A stretch of 64,000 bases of DNA from NCBI RefSeq assembly GCF_000619905.2, contig NZ_CP012371.1:1984001-2048000 (forward strand), in the 5' to 3' direction. The position numbers were made by a program, and so were the translations under genes. Below the pieces are notes generated by a model. The model saw nothing but the letters and a program-made list of their open reading frames with translations. It was not told where the DNA came from and did not search any database. Source of the DNA: Nitrosospira briensis C-128. Its GTDB lineage: Bacteria; Pseudomonadota; Gammaproteobacteria; Burkholderiales; Nitrosomonadaceae. Numbering within the stretch: position 1 is the stretch's first letter; each line of letters starts with the position of its first letter. This document shows positions 18,997 to 28,263 of this stretch, piece after piece.

Positions 18997-19195
18997 GTGA
19001 AGGAAAACGGTGTACAAAGCCTCAGACTTCCAACTGGCAATAAAAGCGAGCAGTCAAGCCTTAGCAGTAGTCCGAAAGCGCTTCAAGTATTTTTACCAGG
19101 AGGCAATTGTGTTCTCCACCGCTTTTATCCGTTTTTTCTCTTTTCTCATAGGTGAGGAGAATTGGACGATGAGAATTTTTCGCTACTGTCGAATT

Positions 19196-19555
19196 CTAGC
19201 CACGCTTTCTGTTCCACAATGTCAGCGATACCGTACCGATGAGGCTGCCCGCCATATCCGCAACGAAGTCAGACCATCCCGCTTGTCGACCTGGAAGATA
19301 CAGCTGATGCCACTCATCGAGCAATCCAATCAGCAACGAGCCGAAAAACGCAACAGCCAGACTGCGCCATCCATGGAGTCCGCTAGCGAAGCCAAGTGCC
19401 CATGCGAGCAACGCAAACACGATGCCATGAAGCAATTTATCCCATGGTTCCGGCACCAGATTCACAGCAACAGGTTGTGCTCCTCCAAGGAACAAGCTAG
19501 TCACGATCCCAAGTGCCAGCAGTATGGCTGCGGTACGAAGATGGCGGGATAGCAT
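19196..19555 (-). CDS. VanZ-like membrane protein, opposite to the operon
   Basis: A 119-residue protein with about four membrane helices and the VanZ-family pattern WDKLLHGIVFALLAWALGF followed by GLLDEWHQLYLPGRQAGWSDFVADMAGSLIG. The function of VanZ-like proteins is unclear; some affect glycopeptide resistance, and many sit in EPS loci beside exosortases. I start at ATG 19555 (MLSRHLRTAAI). The longer frame to 19645 would overlap xrtB. It lies on the minus strand between epsG and xrtB, its start only 16 bases from the xrtB start, so the two genes diverge. Confidence 0.75.
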   Translation of the reverse strand: MLSRHLRTAAILLALGIVTSLFLGGAQPVAVNLVPEPWDKLLHGIVFALLAWALGFASGLHGWRSLAVAFFGSLLIGLLDEWHQLYLPGRQAGWSDFVADMAGSLIGTVSLTLWNRKRG

Positions 19556-19571
19556 ATGTTGTAAAAACAAG

Positions 19572-20492
19572 ATGAGTGCCAATTTGTCAACTACATTCAA
19601 CAGACCATCAGGCCAACCGGAAGACTGGCGCGGCCGGCTACCCATCTGGTTACCAATTATTACCGGATTAATCGTACTTTATTTGCCAAGTCTGGTCGAT
19701 CTCTTTCGCGGCATCTGGAGTACCGATCAGCAAGCGCATGGTCCGATTGTACTCGGTATCGCTTGCTGGCTTATTTATCGCAAGTGGCCGGAAATGTGGC
19801 GTTTGAGCGAAGGTCAACCAATGGTACCTTCAGCCGGTTGGCCCATCTTTATTTTTGGGCTGCTTCTCTATGTGATTGGCCGCTCGCAAGACATCCTGCT
19901 TCTGGAGATCGGTTCTGTCATTTGGATACTCGTTGCTATCCTCTTGCTCATGCGTGGTAGCGCCGCACTCAAGGCACAATGGTTTTCGCTTTTCTTCATG
20001 CTCTTCATGATTCCATTACCCGCCACGATTGTGGATAACTTGACGATGCCCATGAAGATGGCAGTGTCTTATGTGGCTGAAAACATACTTTTCTGGGCGA
20101 ACTACCCCATCGCCCGCACGGGCGTTATTCTCCAGATTGGGCAATACAAACTGCTAGTAGCTGATGCATGCGCGGGGCTGCACACCCTTTTTACGCTTGA
20201 AGCGCTAGGCCTGCTCTACCTTAATATCATCCGGCACGATTCATTATTCCGAAATATTGCCCTTGCCATTTTTATCGTACCCATTTCTTTTACGGCTAAC
20301 GTCATACGGGTAATGGTATTAACGTTGATCACCTATCATTTTGGTGATGAGGCCGGGCAGGGCTTTTTACATGGCTTCGCAGGCATGGTGCTCTTCCTTA
20401 GCGCACTATTGCTGATCATTGGGGTTGATTCACTGCTGCACCTCGGCGTAAAGGTGCGCCGCAACCGTAATAATGTGTTGGACGGAGTGTAA
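19572..20492 (+). CDS. xrtB: Exosortase B (EpsH family)
   Basis: A 306-residue integral membrane cysteine transpeptidase/protease with about eight helices. It recognises PEP-CTERM proteins after export and removes or replaces their C-terminal helix. The conserved catalytic residues are visible: Cys200 in ADACAGLHTL, Arg246 in NVIRVMVL and His267 in GFLHGFAG. The epsG/epsI neighbourhood identifies the B type. I use ATG 19572 (MSANLSTTF), since the 19524 start overlaps vanZ. epsI follows 6 bases after the stop. Its likely substrates in this window are at 32477, 40509 and 53961. Confidence 0.93.
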   Translation: MSANLSTTFNRPSGQPEDWRGRLPIWLPIITGLIVLYLPSLVDLFRGIWSTDQQAHGPIVLGIACWLIYRKWPEMWRLSEGQPMVPSAGWPIFIFGLLLYVIGRSQDILLLEIGSVIWILVAILLLMRGSAALKAQWFSLFFMLFMIPLPATIVDNLTMPMKMAVSYVAENILFWANYPIARTGVILQIGQYKLLVADACAGLHTLFTLEALGLLYLNIIRHDSLFRNIALAIFIVPISFTANVIRVMVLTLITYHFGDEAGQGFLHGFAGMVLFLSALLLIIGVDSLLHLGVKVRRNRNNVLDGV

Positions 20493-20498
20493 AAGGCA

Positions 20499-21191
20499 AT
20501 GAGTCTCTGGTTCAGGAATTTCATTCTTTTAATACTCATGCTCGCGGCCTCGGGTCTTGCGCTGGCGTTGCGCCCTACCGAAAAAATTGCCGATCAGGGG
20601 CCTGTCATCGATTTGGAAACGATGATTCCGCATACATTCGGGGATTGGAGCGAAGAGCAGCAGAACTCGGTGCAAATGGTAGATCCGCAGCAACAGGAAA
20701 TGATCGAAAAAATTTACACACAGACACTCAGCCGTACCTACCTGAACAACCGCGGTTACCGCATAATGCTCGCGATCGCCTATGGAGACGACCAGAGGGA
20801 TTCCATGCAGATGCATTACCCCGAAGTTTGCTATCCTGCCCAAGGATTCTCGCTCCAGAGTAAGCAAACGGGTACCTTGGCTACTGCAAACGGTTTAATT
20901 CCCGTCACTCGTATCCTGACCAATCTCGGTCAGCGCAACGAACCCGTTACCTACTGGACAACAGTTGGCGATCAGGTATTTCAGGGTAGTATCCAAAAGA
21001 AACTTACCGAAATGCGCTACGGCCTGAACGGCAAGATTCCCGATGGCATGCTCGTACGTATTTCCTCGATCGACGCAGAAGCGACGCACGCATATGAAAT
21101 GCAAACCCTATTTACGGATCAGATGCTTGCCGCGTTGACACTCGAACATCGCCAAAAGCTGAATGGCATATTGAACCCGGCCCGCCCATGA
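20499..21191 (+). CDS. epsI: Exosortase B-associated protein EpsI
   Basis: A 230-residue protein with one N-terminal membrane helix (about residues 6-22) and a periplasmic domain carrying the EpsI signature MHYPEVCYPAQGFSL near residues 107-121. EpsI is sometimes fused to exosortase or encoded next to it, and here it lies 6 bases downstream. It is required for EPS production in the methanolan system, mechanism unknown. A 39-codon frame overlaps its stop (ATGA) but has no recognisable content. Confidence 0.9.
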   Translation: MSLWFRNFILLILMLAASGLALALRPTEKIADQGPVIDLETMIPHTFGDWSEEQQNSVQMVDPQQQEMIEKIYTQTLSRTYLNNRGYRIMLAIAYGDDQRDSMQMHYPEVCYPAQGFSLQSKQTGTLATANGLIPVTRILTNLGQRNEPVTYWTTVGDQVFQGSIQKKLTEMRYGLNGKIPDGMLVRISSIDAEATHAYEMQTLFTDQMLAALTLEHRQKLNGILNPARP

Positions 21192-21520
21192 AAGAAACCA
21201 CACTTATCAACGGCATAAAAGGGGCAGGACGGCTACTTGATCGCGAAAACCTGTTCATGGGGAAAATCATGTTACTCCCGGCATCACTCGTTTACCGGCA
21301 TATGTAGGGTTTAGTCTGCGAAATCAACTTCTGACTCGGCGTCCCGAACGCGTCATGCGGCCGGGCAACAGCTGCGATTACATCGACATATTATCGATGA
21401 TGTTCCTGAATAAGCCCGCTGATTTTGTTGTTGCGTCAGGGGTTCAATAATATTTGCGAATTCATCAGCACTTCCTAATAACCACTAAGAGAATCCTTCA
21501 AACGTTAGCGAGAATTAGTT

Positions 21521-22948
21521 GTGTTACAACTCATGGTCTTACCATTGGCTGCATTTGTTCTCGCACTGCTTTCGACCACGGCAATCGTTATCGTTGCGGG
21601 GGCAGGGTTTCGCTGGCCTGGCCGAATGTTCAACTATTTAATGTTGTTGATCGTGAGCACGAGCGTAGCGACTATTGTTTTCTCCGGCCGGGTCTTGGCT
21701 TTTATGGACGAAAGCCTGATTGTCTCGTCCGAGGCCGATACTGGAAGTACCGTATATACAAAGCTGCTTCTCGCAGCTGTGATTGGATGCTCTGTCGCGC
21801 TTTGTACGGCGTGGGTTTTCAATTTTAAAAATTATAAAACAAGCTTTGACCGATTTGATAAGAGGGGGATGAAAGCGCCGACTGACATCACCATCGCGTT
21901 CATGGTTTTCCAAGTTGCGTTCAGCATTCTCCCGATTTTTTTCGGGGAGCGTTACTACTTCCACGTAAATCTGATTTACCCGCTTTTCGTATGTCTTGCG
22001 TTGTTTCTCTGGGCTAGATTGTCAGCTGTCGACCCGGTTATTGTCGCAAAACAATGTCTCGCCTGGATAGTATTCTCCAGTTTGATCGCAGCGATCGTCG
22101 CACCGCAGCTTGTCATGCAGCCCGGCTATATCGGCCTGATTCCCGGATTCGATTTAAGATTTTGGGGAGTTACTTCGCACGCGAATACGCTTGGCGCAGT
22201 TGCATGCATGCTTCTCATCCTGGAGTTGGCCGAGCCGTCAACCAGGCCATGGCTTAGAACGACTATACTTGCGGCTGCCGCGCTGACGCTGGTCTTAACG
22301 CAATCCAAAGCATCAATTGTAGCCGCATTCATAGGTTTTTCGATCATTTTTGGCTGGCGATTATTGAATCGAACCCACGAAGTAATCGTTGGTAGTAAAC
22401 ATGGGAGCTCAGTCCCGATAGTCTTATTGGGTTCACTTATTGTTTCAATTGCAGCGATTGGAGCATTCGCTATATTCATTGATACGGATATGCTTGCTGC
22501 ACTTAAGAGTCAATTGGATGCGCGTGCGGTGGGCACGCTGTCTACGGCAACCGGTCGAACGTTGATATGGAACGCCGCGTTAGAGGGCGGGTTGCAAAGC
22601 CCTCTATTTGGGCAGGGCGCAGATTTCTGGGGAATTGATAATCGGCTTCGACTCGGCCTCGGGGGTGCTACCAGCGCGCACAACCTTTTCTTGCAGACAT
22701 TCAGCCGATCAGGACTCATCGGGCTTGCTGCATTATTGGTTTTTTTTTATTTTCTTGTTCGTTATTCAATACGAGCAGCCAAACCCACCCGTGGTGGAAG
22801 TCTAGCCATACTGGCCGTCCTCCTGATGCGATCCATGTTCGAGACGAGTTTTCAACTCAACTCGGTTCTTGCAGGAGAATTTTTCGTAATGATTGCTCAT
22901 TTCACCTATGTGATCGACAGGGGCGCTAAGCCGATCGCAAGAGTTTAA
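21521..22948 (+). CDS. O-antigen ligase/Wzy-type polymerase membrane protein
   Basis: A 475-residue protein with about eleven hydrophobic segments. The Wzy_C (O-antigen ligase) periplasmic-loop pattern is clear: TSHANTLGAVACMLLILEL in the first half, FGQGADFW then TSAHNLFLQTFSRSGLIGL in the second. Placed after the export genes and before the flippase, it probably polymerises the EPS repeat units; ligation to a lipid anchor is the alternative. The start is uncertain between GTG 21521 and ATG 21533. A T9 run lies near 22740-22748. Confidence 0.85.
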   Translation: MLQLMVLPLAAFVLALLSTTAIVIVAGAGFRWPGRMFNYLMLLIVSTSVATIVFSGRVLAFMDESLIVSSEADTGSTVYTKLLLAAVIGCSVALCTAWVFNFKNYKTSFDRFDKRGMKAPTDITIAFMVFQVAFSILPIFFGERYYFHVNLIYPLFVCLALFLWARLSAVDPVIVAKQCLAWIVFSSLIAAIVAPQLVMQPGYIGLIPGFDLRFWGVTSHANTLGAVACMLLILELAEPSTRPWLRTTILAAAALTLVLTQSKASIVAAFIGFSIIFGWRLLNRTHEVIVGSKHGSSVPIVLLGSLIVSIAAIGAFAIFIDTDMLAALKSQLDARAVGTLSTATGRTLIWNAALEGGLQSPLFGQGADFWGIDNRLRLGLGGATSAHNLFLQTFSRSGLIGLAALLVFFYFLVRYSIRAAKPTRGGSLAILAVLLMRSMFETSFQLNSVLAGEFFVMIAHFTYVIDRGAKPIARV

Positions 22949-23462
22949 ATTAAGTCATTACCATTAACACTGATGAATAAATTCAAGTTACCGAAGTTCA
23001 ATATCAGCAAACCGAAGGTTGTTTCCTTCGACAATGAGGCCGGGTAAGTCTTTTTAACCTGCAGATTCTTATCGCCGTTCTGTATGTGGGCAAGCGTGGT
23101 AGCACCACCAAGAGGTCTGATCCATAGGCATGCGATCGATATGCGAGTGAATTGCTGGCGCAGGAGCAATCTATTGGATCGCTTGCTTGAGTGTTGGTGT
23201 ATGTTTAAGTCGTACGTATCAAGATCGGAGCAACACAGTTGTAAAAGCCCATCCGAATGGGCCCGGACTGAAGAAAAATCAACGATCAATCAGCGAGTCG
23301 CACGGAGGATCAGACACCCAGATTTATATGGTTGCCGCGGATGAGAAAATAGCTATTACATTTTTGCCAGATCAAATACACGAGGCGCCCCAATGCACAA
23401 GAGAGGGTATTATCTAATCCAATCTCACAGTCTGGAAGGCATAACTTTAGGAGGACTTGCAA
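22949..23462. other. Intergenic region upstream of the glycosidase
   Basis: About 510 bases without a supported gene. It holds a small perfect hairpin (GTGGT-AGC-ACCAC, 23096-23108) and, at its end, a strong ribosome site (AGGAGG, 23449-23454) for the next gene. Confidence 0.5.
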
Positions 23463-25730
23463 ATGTTCCGATTACTTTGCAGTCTCGTCATCGTACCGCT
23501 GCTAATAACATTATTGATAGCGCGGAGCGCGTTGGCCGAGGATAATTGGGAAACACTTACTGATCATGATCTGACCGTTTCTTCCGGGAGCGCGCTAGAT
23601 TTCTCCGCCTTGGTCACAACCGCGCCAGCAGGCAAACACGGCCCGGCCATTGCGTTATCAGATGGGCATATCGGCTTCGAGCGCCGTCGTACGCCAGAGC
23701 GCTTCCTTTGCGCCTCGATAGCGTTAAGCCCGCTGAGCGGCGGTTTCCCCGATAAAGCGGGGAGTGAGCAATTTGTGCGGCAACTCAAGCAAACAGGCTA
23801 TAACCTGGCTCGGCTGCATATGGTTGACGCACAGCTGATGAGCGGTCGCTTTAAGGACTTTGATTTCGATCCCGAGCAGCTTGACCGGTTGCACTTCCTG
23901 CTTGCCGAGCTTAAGGCAGCGGGCATTTATTGGATCGTCGATGGTATGGCTTCTGACAATGGCGGATGGGGCGACGTGCGGCCGCACCGCTGGGTAAAAA
24001 AATACCGTGCCAGAATGGATGTGCTCACCGATTCCGCAGGTTTCGCTCACTGGGCAACCCTGGTTGAGCGGTTGTGGGGCGCGAAGAACCCCTACACGGG
24101 CATCGCTCCCATAAAAGACTCAGCGATGCTGGGTATGATACTGGTCAACGAAGGGAGTTTCTTCTATCTCGCTACCACTTATAGCAAGCGCTACCCGGCG
24201 CTCCCTGGTTATGGCAAGTTGTACCCAGACCAATTGGCTCTCCAGTTTCGTGACTGGCTGCAGACGCGTTATGGCACCGATACTGCCTTGAAGTCAGCCT
24301 GGGGCAAAGAGCTAAAAAGCGGAGAATCCATTGGAGGAAGGATCGACCTGCCTGATGCCCTTCGCGGAAGCGGGCGCCGCGATATCGATTTTGATCGCTT
24401 CGTTGTCGAACTGGAGCAGCGGAGTTATCGCGCGATGGAAAAACGGGTGCGCGATCTGGGTTTCAAGGGTCTGAGCACCGCTTTTAACAACTGGAGTTTT
24501 CTGGCTGCGGACATTACCCGTTCCAGCCTTCAATGGGTGGACCTGCACAGTTACCATGTTTTGCCCAGCGTAATGGGCGATCCGGGCTCAAAGATGGCCC
24601 AATCGAGTTTACATCAAAATACGGCTCAGTATATTCGCGAACTCAGTACTGGGCGACAATGGGACAAGCCATTTACCGTCACCGAATATGGACAACCATT
24701 CTGGAACCGGTGGCGCCACGAATCGGCCGCTTTGATACCGGCAATCGCCGCGCATCAAAGCTGGGATGCAATTTGCCAGTACGCCGAAGCACCTATTCAG
24801 GTCGATTACGGCCCATCCCATTTTGTGCGACGGCAAGCAATCTACCCGTTCAGCGTCGGAGCCGATCCAATTACCCACGCCGCTGAGCGTCTCGCCGCCA
24901 TACTGTACTTGCGTGGAGATGTCGCGAGTTCACGAGACCGCATATACGTGCACATGGATGCTGAGAAAGTGCTGGCCAGAAGCGGTGGTTGGGAACAAGT
25001 ACCGGACCCACTTTCAAAGCTTTCCCTCATCTCCCCCATGGGTTTGGATTTTGGCCCGATTTCAGAACGGCCGAAACCTGGCGAACTCTGGGTCAACCTG
25101 ACAGGGGGGCAACCTTGGTGGCTCGTGAAATCGGCGAATGGCCCAGCGGCTGGACGGGATTTACGCTCGGCTGCCGTAGCTGCACTGCAAGATGCGAAAT
25201 TGATAGGCTCTGGCAATCGCTCTCAGCCCGAAAATCAGTTGTTCCAATCCGACACAGGACAGCTCGTCGTGGACTCGGGGGCTGGCCTTATTCAGGTAAC
25301 GACCGATCGAACAGCAGCACTGGTGCTGAAAGGCGGTAGTGCCTCGGCCGGCACGCTGAGCGTAAGCTCCGCGAGCGCACCGGCGCTGTTCGCGGTTTCT
25401 TCTCTGGATAAAAAGCCGATTGCTCAGAGCCGTCACTTACTGCTGTGGGTATTGACAGACGCCATCAATACAGGCATGACCTTCACGGACGCGGAACGCA
25501 CTACGATTAAAACCCTGGGTAAATTTCCCCCGCAGGTACAGACGATCTCGGCTACATTACGTGTCGCGGCGGAGAATAGTGCTGGGCTCAAGGCTTGGCC
25601 GCTCTCTTTGGGAGGCGTTCGGCGTCAGGCAATTCCTCTTACGCAGGTAGGGGGCGCCATCGAATTGCGCCTGGATACAGCAGCACTACCGAATGGTCCG
25701 GCGCTTTTCTTCGAGATTGCAGATGAATGA
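23463..25730 (+). CDS. Secreted glycoside hydrolase-like protein (clan GH-A fold)
   Basis: A 755-residue exported protein. The ATG at 23463 follows AGGAGG by 8 bases and gives a signal peptide ending at ALAED. Residues 75-420 look like a clan GH-A (beta/alpha)8 glycosidase: N229-E230 in ILVNEGSFF would be the strand-4 acid/base pair, H365 lies in DLHSYH, and E408 in TVTEYGQPFW is the strand-7 nucleophile position. The last 250 residues are a beta-rich domain, probably carbohydrate-binding. There is no PEP-CTERM tail. Inside an EPS locus it could trim or release the polymer. The exact GH family was not determined. Confidence 0.72.
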   Translation: MFRLLCSLVIVPLLITLLIARSALAEDNWETLTDHDLTVSSGSALDFSALVTTAPAGKHGPAIALSDGHIGFERRRTPERFLCASIALSPLSGGFPDKAGSEQFVRQLKQTGYNLARLHMVDAQLMSGRFKDFDFDPEQLDRLHFLLAELKAAGIYWIVDGMASDNGGWGDVRPHRWVKKYRARMDVLTDSAGFAHWATLVERLWGAKNPYTGIAPIKDSAMLGMILVNEGSFFYLATTYSKRYPALPGYGKLYPDQLALQFRDWLQTRYGTDTALKSAWGKELKSGESIGGRIDLPDALRGSGRRDIDFDRFVVELEQRSYRAMEKRVRDLGFKGLSTAFNNWSFLAADITRSSLQWVDLHSYHVLPSVMGDPGSKMAQSSLHQNTAQYIRELSTGRQWDKPFTVTEYGQPFWNRWRHESAALIPAIAAHQSWDAICQYAEAPIQVDYGPSHFVRRQAIYPFSVGADPITHAAERLAAILYLRGDVASSRDRIYVHMDAEKVLARSGGWEQVPDPLSKLSLISPMGLDFGPISERPKPGELWVNLTGGQPWWLVKSANGPAAGRDLRSAAVAALQDAKLIGSGNRSQPENQLFQSDTGQLVVDSGAGLIQVTTDRTAALVLKGGSASAGTLSVSSASAPALFAVSSLDKKPIAQSRHLLLWVLTDAINTGMTFTDAERTTIKTLGKFPPQVQTISATLRVAAENSAGLKAWPLSLGGVRRQAIPLTQVGGAIELRLDTAALPNGPALFFEIADE

Positions 25731-26400
25731 TGAAGGTGAGCATATTTCCGGTTTTAACCGCTGCGCCGGATACCATGAGAGATAATCCTTTGCGCGACAT
25801 ACTGCTAGTAAAAACAACGGTGATGTTGATCCGGCGGCACAAGTGCGATTCAGGCTGATTACATCAAGTAAGCTTGTTTGACCATCCTCAGCAGGTCTGC
25901 AATGACGGTAAGCTATCAACTTGACAGGGATCATGTATTCAAACGAGCTATGAGGTAAATCTGGCTATCCATGTCCTTAGTGTAATGAGGGCTTGAGCGC
26001 CAGCAGAGTCGGGAGTCCAGGGTCACCTTGGATTCCCCTGCTTCAGGTATAAATCTTAATCACCCAAGCTATAATTCTTGCAGTACCTGTCAATCCTGCA
26101 GCTATTCAAATATATCGTTTTAAAGTGTTGTAGCGCCGCTGCATCGCCGCAAACGGGCAGCGTGGTCATGCGCACCTACGCAAATGAATCCCACTCGCCG
26201 TTTTCAGAGAAATTTATTCTGTCAACCATATAAGCCACTGCTAACGCCAAACGAACCGCTAAGCCATTGTCTTACTTTTATCCCTTTTTATCGCCTCTCG
26301 TTGCTGGACAGTCTGAGCTTCGTAAGTTTGCTTGGCATGCTGCTGCCCGTCTTGCTTGGTTGCGCCATGGGCATGTTAGCCCAACTGCCGAAAATCATTC
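25731..26400. other. Intergenic region before the flippase gene
   Basis: About 670 bases. A plus-strand open frame from 26184 continues through the flippase gene in another frame and is best read as a shadow. No convincing promoter, RNA or repeat was seen. Confidence 0.5.
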
Positions 26401-27927
26401 ATGAGTGCTTCGCCCTATTCCCGCCATGCACTCAAGCGCAGCGCGGTCCATTTTCTCGCAGGCAAAGCTGTCTCCGCTGTGCTTACATTGATTATCCTGT
26501 TTTGGTTGGTGCGCTTGCTGACCGTGGAGGAGTATGGAGTGTACGTAACATTCGTCGCCGGGATGGAGCTTATGCTGGCAATAGCATCACTGGGCCTGCC
26601 ATGGATAGCGGCTCGCTATCTGCCAGAATTTCGTCTGCATGCCAGCGGAAAGATGCTTGCGCATTTCGTATGGAACATTACCGCCCGGATCGGCTTGCTT
26701 TTAGTCGCCGTTTCGGTGCTGCTCTATTTGGCGATGCCTTGGCTGCTGGAGCATCTGAAGCTCCCTCAACAAACGGATGTGGCACGGCTTTTTCTGCTCG
26801 TGCTGCTGGTGGATGGCTTAGGCTGGCAAATCCGGGAAAACACGCTGGAACCACTTTTGCAGCAGCGCCAGGCACAAACAAGTCTTGTGATGCGTAACAT
26901 GGTCCTGCTGTTACTCCTGAGTATCACGGCATTTCATGAAGAGGTTCATTTAGATCACGTGGTGCTGGCTGAGTTGACCGCATCTATATTCGGAACAACC
27001 CTGGCTTTCTATAGCATGATCAAGCATTTGCACAAACACAGGGGCTTGCTGAAGCAGGATGGATGGCAACCTCCGCCTTGGCCTGTTATGTGGCGAATGG
27101 CTCGTCATATGTATTTCAGCCGCCTCGTTACTCTGGCTTACAGCCCGCAGAGCTTCGTTTTTCTTATCCAGTTTTATCTCGGCCTTGAAGCCGCCGCATT
27201 ATTTGGTTTTCTGCGGAGACTCTACGGACAGGTTTCCCGTTATTTGCCGGCGACCTTGCTGTTCAGTCTGGTCAGGCCCAAGCTGGTAGCCTCCTATATA
27301 GGAGAAGGCGGTATGGCAGATTTGACACGCAACGCCAACCTCGTCGGAAAGCTGAGCCTGTTCGTTCTGATGCCCATACTGGTGTTTGTCTGGCTTGCCG
27401 GTGGTGAACTTTTAACTGTACTCAGCGGTGGTAAGTTCGCGCAGTCAGGCTTTTACCTGGCAGGCTTGCTAATGGCCCTTATCCTTTATAGCCAGCGCCA
27501 GATACTTGAGACTGTGGCAGTGGCCAGTGGCAAGAGTCATTTATGTATGTGGGGAGCGTCGTTGGGGATACTGGTGTTGCCCTTGACTTACTTGCTGCTA
27601 AAATCCGGGTTGGGTTTGTGGGGACCCATCATCGCTATTATCATAAGCGAAATGATATTCAACGCTACGGTCATTATCGCGCTGGCGCGTATCACCACTT
27701 ATAGATCTGATACTATCGGACTTTACAAACTGGGGACGGCAGCTTTAGCGGGATTCGTGCTAGCGCACCAGATTGCAATACCGGCACACGGTTGGCCACG
27801 GTTGATAATATTGGCCGCGCTTGCATGCGCTTGTTTTATGCTGGTGTCTTACTTCTTCAAACCTTTTCGGGTGGAGGAGCGTGCGAGCTTGAATCAATTG
27901 CTCGGCCGCAAGATTTTTATTTGGTAA
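26401..27927 (+). CDS. Wzx-like oligosaccharide flippase (MOP superfamily)
   Basis: A 508-residue polytopic membrane protein with about 12-14 helices, resembling Polysacc_synt/MATE-related flippases (HFLAGKAVSAVLTLIILFWL then LVRLLTVEEYGVYVTFVAGM at the N-terminus). It would move the undecaprenyl-linked repeat unit across the inner membrane for the Wzy-like protein at 21521. It is preceded by a long untranslated region and followed by about 310 bases before the next secure gene. Confidence 0.85.
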   Translation: MSASPYSRHALKRSAVHFLAGKAVSAVLTLIILFWLVRLLTVEEYGVYVTFVAGMELMLAIASLGLPWIAARYLPEFRLHASGKMLAHFVWNITARIGLLLVAVSVLLYLAMPWLLEHLKLPQQTDVARLFLLVLLVDGLGWQIRENTLEPLLQQRQAQTSLVMRNMVLLLLLSITAFHEEVHLDHVVLAELTASIFGTTLAFYSMIKHLHKHRGLLKQDGWQPPPWPVMWRMARHMYFSRLVTLAYSPQSFVFLIQFYLGLEAAALFGFLRRLYGQVSRYLPATLLFSLVRPKLVASYIGEGGMADLTRNANLVGKLSLFVLMPILVFVWLAGGELLTVLSGGKFAQSGFYLAGLLMALILYSQRQILETVAVASGKSHLCMWGASLGILVLPLTYLLLKSGLGLWGPIIAIIISEMIFNATVIIALARITTYRSDTIGLYKLGTAALAGFVLAHQIAIPAHGWPRLIILAALACACFMLVSYFFKPFRVEERASLNQLLGRKIFIW

Positions 27928-28092
27928 CATGGGAGCCAATGAATGATCGCCTTTTACCGCTGATGCTCGCAGCTTCTCCACAGATGTGAATGTGCTTTGC
28001 CAGGCAATTACCGCGGCACGTTACTTTCTGTCCGGCACCATGGTAGCGATTAGCCGCAGCATTTCTCATTTTTAGTAGATATCGGTTTCGTA

Positions 28093-28263
28093 GTGAATGC
28101 TATTTTGAGCGCGATTCTCTGGTTGATCATGTTGATACTGATGTGGCGGCGCAAATCAGCCAAGAGTGCGTTCGCTCACGGGCTTGATACACGTCAGCGA
28201 GCCTCGCGGGATATCCCACCAGATTTAAGAACAGGATATGAAAAAATTCAAGCAGTTGGTTAA
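28093..28263 (+). CDS. Possible 56-residue membrane peptide
   Basis: A GTG-started frame giving NAILSAILWLIMLILMW followed by a positively charged tail (RRKSAKSAF). One membrane helix and inside-positive topology are plausible. It overlaps the start of the next gene by 26 bases. No Shine-Dalgarno sequence and no family are recognisable, so it may be chance. Confidence 0.22.
   Translation: MNAILSAILWLIMLILMWRRKSAKSAFAHGLDTRQRASRDIPPDLRTGYEKIQAVG

Noticed and set aside
21188-21307. 39-codon frame overlapping the epsI stop as ATGA
   Set aside because: The coupling is attractive, but the peptide has no motif, helix or relative that I recognise; probably chance or a decayed remnant.
22972-23046. 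24-codon ATG frame after the Wzy-like gene
   Set aside because: Too short, no Shine-Dalgarno sequence; contains a small hairpin instead.
26184-26897. Plus-strand open frame of 237 codons upstream of and into the flippase gene
   Set aside because: More than two thirds overlaps the clear Wzx-like coding frame in another phase. The unique N-terminal part has no recognisable domain.
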